Assembly: GCF_000733775.1 (NCBI RefSeq)
Contig: NZ_JPOE01000002.1
Span: 1,984,001-2,048,000 of the forward strand
DNA: 64,000 nucleotides
From: Thiomonas sp. FB-Cd
GTDB lineage: Bacteria; Pseudomonadota; Gammaproteobacteria; Burkholderiales; Burkholderiaceae_C
Direction of reading: 5' to 3'
A program made the position numbers and the translations under genes. The notes beneath the pieces were generated by a model. The model saw nothing but the letters and a program-made list of their open reading frames with translations. It had not been told where the DNA came from and searched no databases. The number at the start of each line of letters is the position of its first letter. The first letter of the stretch is position 1. Below are positions 18,883 to 37,563 of this stretch, piece after piece.

Positions 18883-19512
18883 TCAAAGCCCGTGGCGCTT
18901 GGCCAGGGCAACGACGCGCTCGACCGCACGATCGCGGATCCCCGCCTGGCGCAGCGCATGCGCGGTGCGCATCACGTACTCGAGCGTGGTGCCGAAGCGT
19001 CCCCGGCGGTGGCGAAGGATGTGCAGCAAGTGGGCCTCGTCCAGTGAGCCCGTGTAGCTCGGGCTGGTGCGCGGCAGCGTGAACGCCAGCGCCTGCACCA
19101 CGCCGTGCGGGGTGTGGCAGCGCAGCCAGCGCGGCTCGTAGACGGCGCGCGGCATTTCGCGCTTCCACAGCAGCCGCAGTTCATGCTCAGCCTGCGGGCG
19201 CGGCACGCGCAGCACGATGCCCTGGCAGGATCCCCCGCCCATCAGCGCGAACACCAGACCGGGTTCGTGTTCGGTACCCCGGTTGATGCGCGACCACATG
19301 CACAGGCAGCGTTTGTGGCCCCACACCCGCGCGGGCAAGACCTCGCTGTGGGCAATCTCCGGATTCCACAGCAGCGAGCCATAGCCAAACACCCAAAGGT
19401 CACCGGCAGGCATGCTCGCCAGAATGGCCTCGAGCATGGCCTGTGGATCCCGGCCGGGAAATTGCGGCAGCCCCGGATGTTCGCCAGCCATGGATGCGTC
19501 GCACTCGCTCAT
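18883..19512 (-). CDS. chaC: ChaC-type gamma-glutamylcyclotransferase
   Basis: ChaC enzymes degrade glutathione to 5-oxoproline and Cys-Gly in the cytosol. The 209-residue protein has the family's substrate loop, GDLWVFGYGSLLWNPEI, near residues 38-54. It also has HKRCLCMWSRINRGTEHEPG, VLRVPRPQ and the Y-E-P-R-W segment. The conserved Glu expected near the middle (in related enzymes within a G-x-A-Y-x-I/V context) is not obvious to me, so activity is inferred from overall similarity. It lies in the same direction as pdxH but 74 bases upstream of it. Confidence 0.85.
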   Translation of the reverse strand: MSECDASMAGEHPGLPQFPGRDPQAMLEAILASMPAGDLWVFGYGSLLWNPEIAHSEVLPARVWGHKRCLCMWSRINRGTEHEPGLVFALMGGGSCQGIVLRVPRPQAEHELRLLWKREMPRAVYEPRWLRCHTPHGVVQALAFTLPRTSPSYTGSLDEAHLLHILRHRRGRFGTTLEYVMRTAHALRQAGIRDRAVERVVALAKRHGL

Positions 19513-19663
19513 GGACGAAGCCTGCTCAGCCTTCGATCATGCGGTGCGTGACCGACGATGGCCTAAACCGGCCACGGGGTTCCAACATGGATGCGACCGG
19601 GCCTGAATCGGCGCTCATCTCGATCGCCCCAGCGCCCTCACGCACGACTCGGCTTGTTGCCCC

Positions 19664-21151
<1,488 letters not shown>

Positions 21152-21290
21152 GGTCCTTCCTTGGTCTGCGATGCCCGGTATGTGCGGGCTTATCGTCTCA
21201 ATCCTGATTGGCAGTCATTGCACCGTGCATCCGAAGCGGCCGAAGCCGCGCAGGCGCGGGCCAGCCCTCGGGTGCGCACGGCATCGTTCG

Positions 21291-26030
<4,740 letters not shown>

Positions 26031-26110
26031 CGCAGGCTCCGCGCAGAAGAACAGATCAATGCGTCAATTTACTGCATCGCAACACGCGGAGCAAGAAAAA
26101 TTGTGATACG

Positions 26111-26160
26111 TGTCCCTCTTTTTAGAGACCGGCAAGGATCTCGGAATTAAAATAGGGACA
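26111..26160. repeat. REP-like imperfect palindrome
   Basis: TGTCCCTCTTTT (26111-26122) and AAAATAGGGACA (26149-26160) are inverted with 11 of 12 matches. Between them lies a smaller dyad (GAGA...TCTC). The element lies between the gltB start and the 3' end of a RAYT-like gene, the sort of place where REP palindromes sit next to their transposase. Confidence 0.5.
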
Positions 26161-26250
26161 GTTTAAAATCATGGCCCGTGCGTTCGCGGGTACGCATGCG
26201 CCTGCCCGCATCCGCTTGGGCCAGGGATGCAGGCGTGCCGCCGGCCTCGG

Positions 26251-27042
26251 TCATTTTCGCGGTCGACCCCGCACGCCCGGCTGCAGCCGGCGCCCCGCGG
26301 CCTGCTCGAGTTCGGCGACGAACCCGGCATCACCCAGCGCCAACCCGGCGCGCAAGGCACGCTCCAGGGCCACGCCCTCGGAGGCGCCCAATCCGGCCTG
26401 CACCATCCGCGCATAGGCTGCTTCGCGTTCGAACGGCGTGTTGCCCAGCGCCCAATACGCGGCGGGAAGGTGCAGCGCCGGCGTGCCGCCCCTTGGCCCA
26501 GCCTGCCCGCAATGCACGCCCGCGCTGCTCCAGGCCCAGATCGGCGCCGCCGCGGCCACCCCCGCGCGCTGCGCCGCCGTGTCGACCCAGACCATGGCCG
26601 ACAACGCCCACAACTGCGGCTCCAGGACGGCGCTGCGAAACCGCCCGGCCCACACCGCCGAGCGCCCGCTCCCGCGTGCCTCATCGCGCGTCCCAGGGGC
26701 CTCGTTCGCCCTTTCGCCATGCGTGAGCTCAGCTCTCGCGGCCGGCCCCGCAGCCGTCGCGACCCGCTCATCCTGGGCTGATCCCCGGCTTGCACGGCGC
26801 GCGAGCATCTGCATCAACCCGGACAGCGCTGGCGCGTCCTCGGGTGTGGCCAGCATGTACACCGCGTCAGGCAGCAGGCAATAGGCGTGCAACCGCACCG
26901 CAAAGCGCTGCAGCCCCTGGACAAGCGTTGCCAGCAACCGCTCGCGTGCCTCGTCGCAAGCCAACGGGCGCGCGCCCGGCACGGCCACGAGTTTGAGCAG
27001 GTGTGGCAGGTGGGGGATGCAAAGACGTGCCCTGCGGGCCAT
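26251..27042 (-). CDS. REP-associated tyrosine transposase-like protein, HUH motif lost
   Basis: The 263-residue protein begins MARRARLCIPHLPHLLKL, the opening typical of RAYT/Y1 transposase-like proteins (M-x-R-x-x-R...P-x-x-P-x-H), then LHAYCLLPDAVYMLATP. In active members this segment reads H-A-Y-x-x-M-P-N-H-V-H-L-L. Here the H-V-H that binds metal is A-V-Y (residues 60-62), so the nuclease centre is missing. VWAGRFRSAVLEP fits the region that usually carries the later catalytic residues, and there is an inserted low-complexity stretch near residues 85-125. I infer an inactive or repurposed domain, or a pseudogene kept open by high GC. No ribosome site is evident upstream of ATG 27042. Confidence 0.6.
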   Translation of the reverse strand: MARRARLCIPHLPHLLKLVAVPGARPLACDEARERLLATLVQGLQRFAVRLHAYCLLPDAVYMLATPEDAPALSGLMQMLARRASRGSAQDERVATAAGPAARAELTHGERANEAPGTRDEARGSGRSAVWAGRFRSAVLEPQLWALSAMVWVDTAAQRAGVAAAAPIWAWSSAGVHCGQAGPRGGTPALHLPAAYWALGNTPFEREAAYARMVQAGLGASEGVALERALRAGLALGDAGFVAELEQAAGRRLQPGVRGRPRK

Positions 27043-27422
27043 GGAGGAAGGGGTGGCTGTTTGTCGAATCCGCCAGCTGCGCGCAGATCCGATCATGGCA
27101 TTGGAACGAGGTGTCGATCCTAACGTGCGCCCGCGACCACCCGCGGATGGACAAGGCGTGGCCGCAGCGCGTTGGTCATCAGCGTGCGCTCTCGTACGGC
27201 AAGACCGCAGTCGGCCACGAGCGGCGCGCGCAAAGCCGGGCAGAAGGCTGCAGCGCGGGGACGGTGCGAACCAGCACCCGCCGAGCGTGGCTTGACCGGA
27301 TGCGCGAGCACACGCCGCTCAGGGATGCTTGGGGAATCCGCGCGATCCCTCACCGCCCTCAACGGCGAGGCTCGTCGCGCACCGGGTCAGCGATGGCGCC
27401 TCGCCAGGTGAAGCCATGAACG
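27043..27422. other. Non-coding stretch between the RAYT-like gene and thiDE
   Basis: About 380 GC-rich bases with no gene, RNA or repeat that I can support. Confidence 0.3.
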
Positions 27423-28997
27423 CTAGGCCCGCGCCGCGTTGCGACAGTCCAGCGCCTGCTTGGCGATGGCCAGCCCCCGGCGCACGGCGGCTTGCGGATC
27501 GGTGGTCTGAGTGACGGCGCTGACCACCGCGAAACCATCTGCGCCGCATGCCATCACCGCCGCCGCCTGGTCCAGTCCAATGCCGCCGATGGCCACCACC
27601 GGATAGCGCGGTTTGCAGCGGGCCGCCCAGTCACGCAGCCGCTCCAGGCCCAGGGGCCGATAGGGCATGACCTTGAGCGTGGTCGGAAACACGGGTCCGA
27701 GTGCGACATAGCTTGGCTGCAGGGCGTGCGCGCGGGCAAGCTCGGCCGGCGTGTGGGTGCTCACGCCCAGGCGCAAACCCGCAGCGCGCAGGCCCGCCAA
27801 GTCGGCGCCAACCAAGTCTTCCTGACCAAGATGCACGCCGTACGCGCCCACGGCCAGTGCCTGGCGCCAGTGGTCGTTGACGAAGAGCTGTGCGCCGGCT
27901 TGCTGCGCGGCGCTGTTGACGCGCGCGATGGCGGCTTCCAGCGCTGCACCGTGCAGGTCCTTGATGCGCAGCTGCAGGGTGCGCACACCCCAGTCCAACA
28001 GACGCAACGCCCAGTCGACGTCAGGGACGATGGGGTAAAACCCCACCGCGGCTGCCAGCGGGGCGAACGACTCCGCCGCCGGGCCGGGGGCCACGTGCGA
28101 CGCGGCAAGCGTCGCTCCAGCGCCATCCGCCGGCACCCCGCCCGCCACGCCCCCGAACGGACGAGCCGGGAAGCTGCTGCTGTCGAGCGAGGCACTGGCA
28201 TTGACCATGGGCCGTCCGCCGGCGCGTGTCCACGCCTGCGCAATGCCGGCATGGGTGCGCCATTGCGCCTCCACGGCCGCATCCACCACACTCCACCCCG
28301 CAGCCAGCATGGCCGCCATGGTTGCGGCGTGCAGACAGCCCGTGCCATGCGAGCCGCGGCCCAGGCGGGGCACGACGAGGGGTTGGGCATTGTCGCGCGT
28401 CACGAGCCAATCCACACTGAGCGCGCCCAGCGCATGCCCGCCCTTGAGCACGACCGCCTGGGTGCGGCCCTCGCGCAGCCACTGTTCGCGCATCGCCTGC
28501 AACCACGCCGCGGGGATCGGGCCGAGGTCACCCCACGCGGGCAGGCCGAGCAAGGCAGCGGCCTCCTCGCGGTTGGGCGTGATCACGGTTGCCGTGCGCG
28601 CCATGCTGCGCAGCGCGTTGGCGTCTGCCGCGGTCAGCGGCGCGCCACCCGCACTGGCGCCAAGCACCGGATCCCACACCACCGGGCCGCCCTCAAACTT
28701 GCCGCAGAAGCCAGCCACCTCGGCAGCCACCGCCACGTCGCCAAGCATGCCGACCTTCACCGCCACCGGCTCGACCTCCGCGCACAGCGCCGCAAGGGCT
28801 GCGCGCACCACCGCCGGGTCGCTCGGCGCCACCTGCTGCACGCCGTGTGCGTTTTGCACCGTCAACGCCGTACAGACGCTTGCGCCCTTGCGGCCCATGG
28901 CCTGCCACACAGCCATGTCGGTGGTCAGGCCCGCCCCGCCCGTGGGGTCGTGGCCGGCAATGGTCAGGAGCAATCCGATGTCATCAAGGCTGGGCAT
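27423..28997 (-). CDS. thiDE: Fused HMP-phosphate kinase / thiamine-phosphate synthase
   Basis: This 524-residue protein joins two thiamine enzymes. Residues ~1-270 are ThiD, which phosphorylates hydroxymethylpyrimidine(-P): LLLTIAGHDPTGGAGLTTD, KVGMLGD, VWDPVLGASAGG, VITPNREEAAALLG and GRGSHGTGCLHAAT (the catalytic Cys/anion hole). Residues ~310-520 are ThiE, which couples the pyrimidine pyrophosphate to thiazole phosphate: LRIKDLHG, FVNDHWRQALAVGAYGVHLG, LGVSTHTPAELARAHALQPS, ALGPVFPTTLK and AIGGIGLDQAAAVMACGADG. A variable linker around 275-310 joins them. It is the last gene of the riboswitch-led thi operon, 156 bases after thiG. Confidence 0.95.
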   Translation of the reverse strand: MPSLDDIGLLLTIAGHDPTGGAGLTTDMAVWQAMGRKGASVCTALTVQNAHGVQQVAPSDPAVVRAALAALCAEVEPVAVKVGMLGDVAVAAEVAGFCGKFEGGPVVWDPVLGASAGGAPLTAADANALRSMARTATVITPNREEAAALLGLPAWGDLGPIPAAWLQAMREQWLREGRTQAVVLKGGHALGALSVDWLVTRDNAQPLVVPRLGRGSHGTGCLHAATMAAMLAAGWSVVDAAVEAQWRTHAGIAQAWTRAGGRPMVNASASLDSSSFPARPFGGVAGGVPADGAGATLAASHVAPGPAAESFAPLAAAVGFYPIVPDVDWALRLLDWGVRTLQLRIKDLHGAALEAAIARVNSAAQQAGAQLFVNDHWRQALAVGAYGVHLGQEDLVGADLAGLRAAGLRLGVSTHTPAELARAHALQPSYVALGPVFPTTLKVMPYRPLGLERLRDWAARCKPRYPVVAIGGIGLDQAAAVMACGADGFAVVSAVTQTTDPQAAVRRGLAIAKQALDCRNAARA

Positions 28998-29153
28998 GGG
29001 TCAAAGCGCAGGGGCGCTGAGGAAGAAATGACAATGCGTCGGTCGGTGAGCGCAAGCATAGCCAAGGCCTGCGAGCGCGTGTCGCAACACTGCATGGCCA
29101 CCACGTTGAGGCACGCCTGCAGCACGGCATTGGCGCGTGCGCCCACCCGGCGC

Positions 29154-30098
29154 TCAGCTCGCGCCGACTTCGTGCCAGAACGGCATGCCGACTGTGGGCG
29201 TGGACGCCTGTGCGGTATCACGCTCGGGCATCACGCCGGCCTCGTAGCCCAGGCGCCCGGCCTGCACCGCATGCGCAAACGCGCGAGCCATCCCCACCGG
29301 ATCCGCAGCCTGGGCCACAGCCGTGTTCAGCAGCACCGCGTCGAAGCCAAGTTCCATGACTTGCGCAGCATGCGAGGGCTTGCCCAGGCCGGCATCGACG
29401 ATCAGCACGGCCTCCGGGAGGCGCTCGCGCAGCGTGCGCAGCGCATGGAGGTTCTGCGGACCCCGACCCGAGCCGATCGGGGCCGCCCACGGCATCACTG
29501 CCGCCACGCCCGCTTCGAGCAGGCGACGCGCAAGCACCAGGTCGTCGGTTGTGTAGGCGAACACGGCAAAACCCTCGCGCACCAGTCGCTGCGCGGCTTG
29601 CAGCGTGCCAAACGGGTCGGGTTGCAAGGTGTAGTCGTCGCCCACGACCTCCAGCTTGATCCAGTTGGTGCCGAACAATTCACGAGCCATCAGCGCGAGG
29701 CTGACGGCCTGCTCGGCATCGTGGCACCCGGCGGTGTTCGGCAGCAGCCGGCAGCCCAGCTGGCTGATGCGCTGCCAGAATGCCTGCCCGCCTCCGGTTT
29801 CGGGTTGCAAACGGCGCAATCCGACGGTGAGGACCTGCGCGCTGCTTGCCGTCACCGCCTGCTCCAGGATCTCTGGGCTCGGGTAATGCGCCGTGCCCAG
29901 CAACAGGCGCGACTGCAGCCGGGCATCGCAGACGCTCCAGGCGCTGCCCGAACACGCTCCCTCATCGCCGGGTTGCCCGATCAATGCACCCTGTCTGCGG
30001 GAAACGCCCAGCGTCGCCTGGGGGGGCGCGGCTGTGGCGTGCTCAATCGGGGTCAGCCCACCCCAGCCCATTGGGACGGCCGTGATTTCAGTTTCCAT
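29154..30098 (-). CDS. thiG: Thiazole synthase ThiG with an unusual N-terminal extension
   Basis: ThiG forms the thiazole ring from deoxyxylulose phosphate, dehydroglycine (from ThiO) and the ThiS thiocarboxylate. The core starts at about residue 60 ([19 protein letters not shown]) and contains [54 protein letters not shown], the [14 protein letters not shown] loop, and [20 protein letters not shown] followed by LLNTAVAQA. About 55 residues precede this core, longer than usual, and show no motif. Starts at ATG 30098 or GTG 30119 (overlapping the thiS stop) are both possible; ATG has GGGAG upstream. Confidence 0.93.
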   Translation of the reverse strand: METEITAVPMGWGGLTPIEHATAAPPQATLGVSRRQGALIGQPGDEGACSGSAWSVCDARLQSRLLLGTAHYPSPEILEQAVTASSAQVLTVGLRRLQPETGGGQAFWQRISQLGCRLLPNTAGCHDAEQAVSLALMARELFGTNWIKLEVVGDDYTLQPDPFGTLQAAQRLVREGFAVFAYTTDDLVLARRLLEAGVAAVMPWAAPIGSGRGPQNLHALRTLRERLPEAVLIVDAGLGKPSHAAQVMELGFDAVLLNTAVAQAADPVGMARAFAHAVQAGRLGYEAGVMPERDTAQASTPTVGMPFWHEVGAS

Positions 30099-30115
30099 CG
30101 CCCATAGCTCCCGGA

Positions 30116-30365
30116 TCACCCGCCCACCACCGGGGCGACAATGTCAATGCGGTCGTTGCCACGCAAGGACTGCGCGGCCCACTGCGCCCTTGGCACGAAC
30201 ACGCCATTGAGCGCGCAGGCGAAGGCGCGCTGCGTCGGGTCCAGACCGCGCTCAAGCAGCAGGGCCTGCAATGTGGGCGCTGCGCTGTGCACCTCCGCGC
30301 CATTGAGCTCAAGCCTGCGCAAAGCAGTTGTGGCGGCACCTGCGATCGGGCCTTGCAGATCGTCG

Positions 30366-30376
<11 letters not shown>
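30116..30376 (-). CDS. thiS: Sulfur carrier protein ThiS
   Basis: This 86-residue beta-grasp protein ends in ...DIVAPVVGG, the Gly-Gly tail that is thiocarboxylated and delivers sulfur to ThiG. Family strings are L-E-L-N-G-A-E-V and [15 protein letters not shown]. It is about 20 residues longer than typical ThiS at the N-terminus. ATG 30376 lies within the end of thiO, an 11-base overlap, and the stop (30116-30118) overlaps a possible GTG start of thiG, so translation is coupled along the operon. Confidence 0.9.
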
Positions 30377-33566
<3,190 letters not shown>

Positions 33567-33663
33567 GTCTTGAGTATAGGCCGCGCGCGACGGGCCGTCG
33601 CCGACGACCGTATTGGGCACAGGGGATTCCACACCTTGGCGGCGCGGCGGCCACAGCGCCGTG

Positions 33664-34299
33664 TCAAAAACCCGATCCAGGCTGCTGCAAAAAAGCCTCC
33701 TCCTGCGGCGTACTGGGACGCCCGAGCGCGGCGTTGCGGTGGGGAAACCGGCCGAACGACGCAATGACGTCGCGGTGGCGCACGGCGTAGCCGAGAAAGT
33801 TGTCGAACAGGGCGCGCTCGCTCTCAGGCACCGCGTTGCGCAGGGCCGTGAACAGCGACACGCTGCGCTGCTGAGCAGCGCCGTCCTCGGCGTGCTCGAA
33901 GGGCAGGTACACGAACACGCGCTCGATGGCGTGTAGGCGCCGGTCGTCTCCGGCGTCGACCATCGCCCGGGCCTGCTCCAGCGCGAGGCCATCGGTCGCG
34001 AAGGCTTGCCGCGTCGCGCGGAACATGTTGCGCGGACATTGATCAAGTAGAACGATCAGGGCAAGCCGTCCGTGCGGCGTACGCTCCCAGTCAGCCAGCG
34101 CGCGGCCTGCCGCCCGATCGTACAGACCCCTGAAGCGGTTGCGGATCTCGGCGTCCAGGGTTGCATCCTTGCCGAACCAGCGCTGCCGCTGCATGGCCCA
34201 GGTGGCCTGGGCATCATGCGAAACCGTGCCGAACCAGAATTGCAGCAGGCCTGAAGCCTCCAGGGACGTTTTCACGATCGCATCACGCCGCCCGGGCAT
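33664..34299 (-). CDS. DUF924 family protein
   Basis: The 211-residue protein matches DUF924 by its conserved strings: LLQFWFGTVSHDAQA, then QRQRWFGKDATLDAEIRNRF, LALIVLLDQCPRNMFRATRQ, VFVYLPFEHAEDGAAQQRSV and a late FGRFPHRNAALGR. The family is a helical, TPR-like fold of unknown function. Its start overlaps the end of nhaA by 17 bases if ATG 34299 is used; GTG 34275 would remove the overlap and place the start close to the usual family start. Confidence 0.85.
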   Translation of the reverse strand: MPGRRDAIVKTSLEASGLLQFWFGTVSHDAQATWAMQRQRWFGKDATLDAEIRNRFRGLYDRAAGRALADWERTPHGRLALIVLLDQCPRNMFRATRQAFATDGLALEQARAMVDAGDDRRLHAIERVFVYLPFEHAEDGAAQQRSVSLFTALRNAVPESERALFDNFLGYAVRHRDVIASFGRFPHRNAALGRPSTPQEEAFLQQPGSGF

Positions 34300-35509
34300 T
34301 CGGGTAGAGGCGGCGCGTGATCAGGGTTCCGGCGGTCAAAGCCAGCACCGTACCGAGCAGAACCCCGATTTTGGCGGCATCGAACTCCTGCACATCGCCG
34401 CCAAAAGCCAGGCCGGCAATGAACAAGGACATGGTGAATCCCACGCCACAAAATGCGGCGATCGGAAGCATCAGTCGCCACGAATAGCCCGGGGGCAGAC
34501 CGCCCACGACCATGACGGTCGCGCCCACCCCGGCCAGGATGCCCACGGGCTTGCCCAGCACAAGGCCAAGCGCCACACCCCAGGTCACACCATGGCCGAG
34601 CAGGGCAAGGCCCGCCCCACCCAGCTGCACGCCCGCATTGGCAAGGGCAAACAGGGGCAGGATCAGCCAGGACACGAAAGGCGCCAGCGCATGCTCGACA
34701 TTGACACCGGCTCCGCCCTCACGGGTTTGCGGCAGCAGGATCCCGGCGAGTACGCCAGCCACCGTCGCGTGCACACCCGACTTGAGCACGAACCCCCACA
34801 ACACGACGCCCAGGAACAGGTAAGGCCAGGCGCGACGCACACCAAAACCCTGCAGCAGCACCATGAGCAGCACGATCGCAACCGAAGCCCCGAGCATGGG
34901 CCCGGAAATTCGCGCGGTGTAGAAGGCCGCGATAATCAGGACCGCACCCAGGTCGTCGAGTACGGCCACCGCCGTGAGGAAGATCCGCGCTTGCGGCGGC
35001 AAGCCACGCGCCAGCAAGGCCATGAAACCCAGCGCGAACGCGATATCGGTTGCAGCGGGCACGGCCCAGCCGGCAAGCGCCTTGGCGTGTCCCGCATTGA
35101 TGGCGACAAAGACCATCGCCGGCACGGCCATGCCACCCAGGGCCGCCGCCACGGGCAAAGCGCGCGAACGCGCATTGGCCAAGGCGCCGAAGAGCCACTC
35201 GCGCTTGATTTCGATTCCAACTTGCAGGAAAAACAGCGCCATCAGCGCATCGTTGATCCACAGCAAATTGCTTTCCACCAGGTGCAGTGGCCCCAGATGC
35301 ACGCCCCAAGCGGCTTGCAGCACGCTCTCCCAGTCGCGAGCCAGCGGGCTGTTCATCAACACCAGTCCGAGCACCGCACTGCCCGCCAGCACCAGCCCTG
35401 CACGGGCAGCCGTCGACTCGATTTTCGGGGGGGGCGAGCCGCTCATCGGGACGTCATTGCGTTGGGGCACGCCCTCGCCACAGCCCTGCTCTCCCTGCCA
35501 GTCTTCCAC
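34283..35509 (-). CDS. nhaA: Na+/H+ antiporter NhaA
   Basis: NhaA exchanges two protons for one sodium ion across the inner membrane for pH and salt tolerance. The 408-residue protein has about 11-12 hydrophobic segments. Characteristic strings are LLWINDALMALFFLQVGIEI followed by KREWL, VPAATDIAFALGF (with T-D-I in the transport site), LTAVAVLDDLGAVLIIA (the two adjacent Asp that bind Na+), and AFCGVGFTMSLFI. GTG 35509 has GAGGA nearby; ATG 35446 (MSGSPPPKIES) is an alternative that fits the usual length slightly better. Confidence 0.95.
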   Translation of the reverse strand: MEDWQGEQGCGEGVPQRNDVPMSGSPPPKIESTAARAGLVLAGSAVLGLVLMNSPLARDWESVLQAAWGVHLGPLHLVESNLLWINDALMALFFLQVGIEIKREWLFGALANARSRALPVAAALGGMAVPAMVFVAINAGHAKALAGWAVPAATDIAFALGFMALLARGLPPQARIFLTAVAVLDDLGAVLIIAAFYTARISGPMLGASVAIVLLMVLLQGFGVRRAWPYLFLGVVLWGFVLKSGVHATVAGVLAGILLPQTREGGAGVNVEHALAPFVSWLILPLFALANAGVQLGGAGLALLGHGVTWGVALGLVLGKPVGILAGVGATVMVVGGLPPGYSWRLMLPIAAFCGVGFTMSLFIAGLAFGGDVQEFDAAKIGVLLGTVLALTAGTLITRRLYPNARAA

Positions 35510-35646
35510 GCATGTCCTCGTGGCATCCCCGCACCCGTTGCACGATCAGAAAGAAGCGGGCCGCGGGCGCGCCATGCACCATTCGTTTCCATGCGCGCGA
35601 CCGCTGAGGTGAACGCGCGCATGGCTGAGCTCAAACGCAGCCCCGG

Positions 35647-36180
35647 CTACTCGATCGCGGCGTAGCGCTTGCTGCTTGCGGTGATCTCGGCACGCGCGGC
35701 GTCCACTCCAGCCCAGCCATTGGTCTTGACCCACTTGCCGGCTTCCAGCGCTTTGTATTGCTGAAAGAAATGCTCGATCTGCTTGAGCAGCGTTTCGCCG
35801 AGATCCTCGGGTTTCTGAATATGCTTGTAGCCCGGCCAGAGCTTGTCCACCGGCACGCCGATGAGCTTGGCGTCGGGTCCGGCCTCGTCCGTCATCTGCA
35901 GCACGCCGACGGGACGGCAGCGGATGGCGCAGCCATGGACCAGCGCCACCGGGGTGACGACCAGCATGTCCACCGGGTCGCCGTCCTCCGACAACGTTTG
36001 CGGGATATACCCGTAGTTGCACGGGTAGTGCATCGCTGTGGACAAGAAACGGTCGACGAAAAGCGCGCCCGACACCTTGTCCACTTCGTATTTCACCGGT
36101 GCAGCACCAGCCGGGATCTCGATGATCACATTGACGTCGTCGGGCAGGCCTTTGCCTGCGGGAACTTGGAGCAAACTCAT
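35647..36180 (-). CDS. ppa: Inorganic pyrophosphatase
   Basis: This family I soluble pyrophosphatase hydrolyses PPi and so drives biosynthesis of nucleic acids and cofactors. The 177-residue length is typical. Conserved elements are [37 protein letters not shown], and [12 protein letters not shown] with the metal-binding Asp residues, followed by [16 protein letters not shown] and [13 protein letters not shown]. The C-terminal [18 protein letters not shown] is also a family signature. Confidence 0.97.
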   Translation of the reverse strand: MSLLQVPAGKGLPDDVNVIIEIPAGAAPVKYEVDKVSGALFVDRFLSTAMHYPCNYGYIPQTLSEDGDPVDMLVVTPVALVHGCAIRCRPVGVLQMTDEAGPDAKLIGVPVDKLWPGYKHIQKPEDLGETLLKQIEHFFQQYKALEAGKWVKTNGWAGVDAARAEITASSKRYAAIE

Positions 36181-36253
36181 GGAAGACTCACCTTGGTTGG
36201 GATAGAAAACGGGGCGATTTCACCAGCGCGCATTCCGGGGGCATGACCAAACC

Positions 36254-36967
36254 TCAAGGCTTGGCAGGGGTTGTCGGGGCAGAACCCGCGGGTGTGATGG
36301 GGGTCTGCGCGGTGTTGCTGTAGATGCCTTGCAATTGGTCTGGGGTGATGATGTCGAACAGGGTGACGACTTTCTGCACGCCGGACACGGCGCTTGCCAC
36401 TGCAGCGGCCTGGTCGGCCTCGTCCTGGGTGACGATGCCCTGCAAATACACGATGCCCGCTGAGGTGGTGATCTTGAACGCCTGCGAGTACAGCTGTTTG
36501 TCGTCGATGAAGGAAGCCCGCACCTTGGAGGTGATGTAGGTGTCGTTGGCCTCCTCGCCCAGAGTCGAGTTGGGCCCGACCACGACCTCGTTGGCGACGG
36601 CCTTGACGTTGGCGATGCTGGAGACGATCTGCTGGATCTGCTGCTTGTAGGCTTCAGTCGGGACCTGGCCCGTAATCAGAACCTGCTGGTTATAGCTGTT
36701 GACGCTGACATTGCCATTGCCACGCAGGGCGTTGCTGATCTGCGTGGCTGCCTTGACTTGAATGGTCTGGTCTTCGAGTTGGGCCCCCGCCGTGCGGCGG
36801 TCGGTGGCGACCATCGCGGTGCCGCCCACCGCAGCCGCGCCGAGCACAAAGCAACCCTGCAGTTGCGTGACCGCAATCGCCGCCATCAGCACCAAGCCGA
36901 CGCGTGGGAGGGAAAAACGCGATTTGGCCCGCACATGCGTGCGGAAGATTTTGGTACGGTGTGTCAT
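36254..36967 (-). CDS. dolP: Dual-BON-domain lipoprotein (DolP-like)
   Basis: The 237-residue precursor has a basic start, a hydrophobic stretch and a lipobox ending LQGC (Cys39), so it is predicted to be lipidated. Two BON domains follow: about residues 68-135 (VKAATQISNALRGNGNVSVN, then VLITGQVPTEAYKQQIQQIV) and 145-215 (TYITSKVRASFIDDKQLYSQ, IVYLQGIVTQDEADQAA). In E. coli, DolP is an outer-membrane lipoprotein for envelope integrity encoded next to diaA. The start overlaps the stop of the diaA-like gene as ATGA, the same order as in E. coli. A Pro/Thr-rich tail is extra. Confidence 0.88.
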   Translation of the reverse strand: MTHRTKIFRTHVRAKSRFSLPRVGLVLMAAIAVTQLQGCFVLGAAAVGGTAMVATDRRTAGAQLEDQTIQVKAATQISNALRGNGNVSVNSYNQQVLITGQVPTEAYKQQIQQIVSSIANVKAVANEVVVGPNSTLGEEANDTYITSKVRASFIDDKQLYSQAFKITTSAGIVYLQGIVTQDEADQAAAVASAVSGVQKVVTLFDIITPDQLQGIYSNTAQTPITPAGSAPTTPAKP

Positions 36968-37563
36968 GCAGTGTCCTCCTGGTCGCCCATCAGTGTCCAG
37001 TCTACCCCGTCACAGATGCAGTGCAGCATGAGCAGGTGCACCTCCTGAATGCGTGCCGTACGGTCATGCGGCACGCACAGGTGCACATCGACGTCGCGCA
37101 GCAGTGCGGTCATTTGCCCCCCACCCTTGCCGGTCATGCCCACCACCAGCATGTCGCGCTCCTGCGCCGCGCGCACGGCCTCCACCACGCTGGGCGAATT
37201 GCCGCTGGTGGAGATGGCCACCAAGACGTCGCCCGGCTGGCCAAGCGCGCGCACTTGCCGCGAAAAGACCTGCTCGAAGCCGTAATCGTTGGCGATCGCG
37301 GTGAGGATGGATGTGTCGGTGGTGAGCGCGATGGCGGCGAGCTCCGGGCGCTCACGCTCGAAACGGCCCACCAGCTCCGCGGCAAGATGCTGCGCGTCCG
37401 CGGCCGAACCGCCATTGCCACACGCGAGGATTTTGCCGCCGTTGCTTACCGCATTGGCCATGCAGGCCACGGCCTGTGCCAGGGGCTCGGCCAGCAGCGC
37501 GCCGGCCTGCTGCTTAAGCTGGGCGCTTTCTTGAAACTGCCGTTGGATGCGTTGTTCGAGCAT
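36964..37563 (-). CDS. diaA: SIS-domain protein (DiaA/GmhA-like)
   Basis: This 199-residue single SIS-domain protein contains KILACGNGGSAADAQHLAAE, LTTDTSILTAIANDYGFEQV, VLVAISTSGNSPSVVEAVRA and VHLLMLHCICDGVD. These are shared by sedoheptulose-7-phosphate isomerase (GmhA) and DiaA, which stimulates DnaA at the origin. The neighbours (BON lipoprotein, divergent rsmI) match the E. coli diaA locus, so I favour the DiaA lineage, although residues alone do not exclude isomerase activity. ATG 37563 is the likely start. Confidence 0.8.
   Translation of the reverse strand: MLEQRIQRQFQESAQLKQQAGALLAEPLAQAVACMANAVSNGGKILACGNGGSAADAQHLAAELVGRFERERPELAAIALTTDTSILTAIANDYGFEQVFSRQVRALGQPGDVLVAISTSGNSPSVVEAVRAAQERDMLVVGMTGKGGGQMTALLRDVDVHLCVPHDRTARIQEVHLLMLHCICDGVDWTLMGDQEDTA

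Noticed and set aside
27492..30107. A long + strand open frame (about 870 codons) across the thi genes
   Set aside because: It is antisense to thiDE and thiG, which have clear motifs; high GC keeps the opposite frame open, and its protein is His/Arg/Gln-rich without any family feature.
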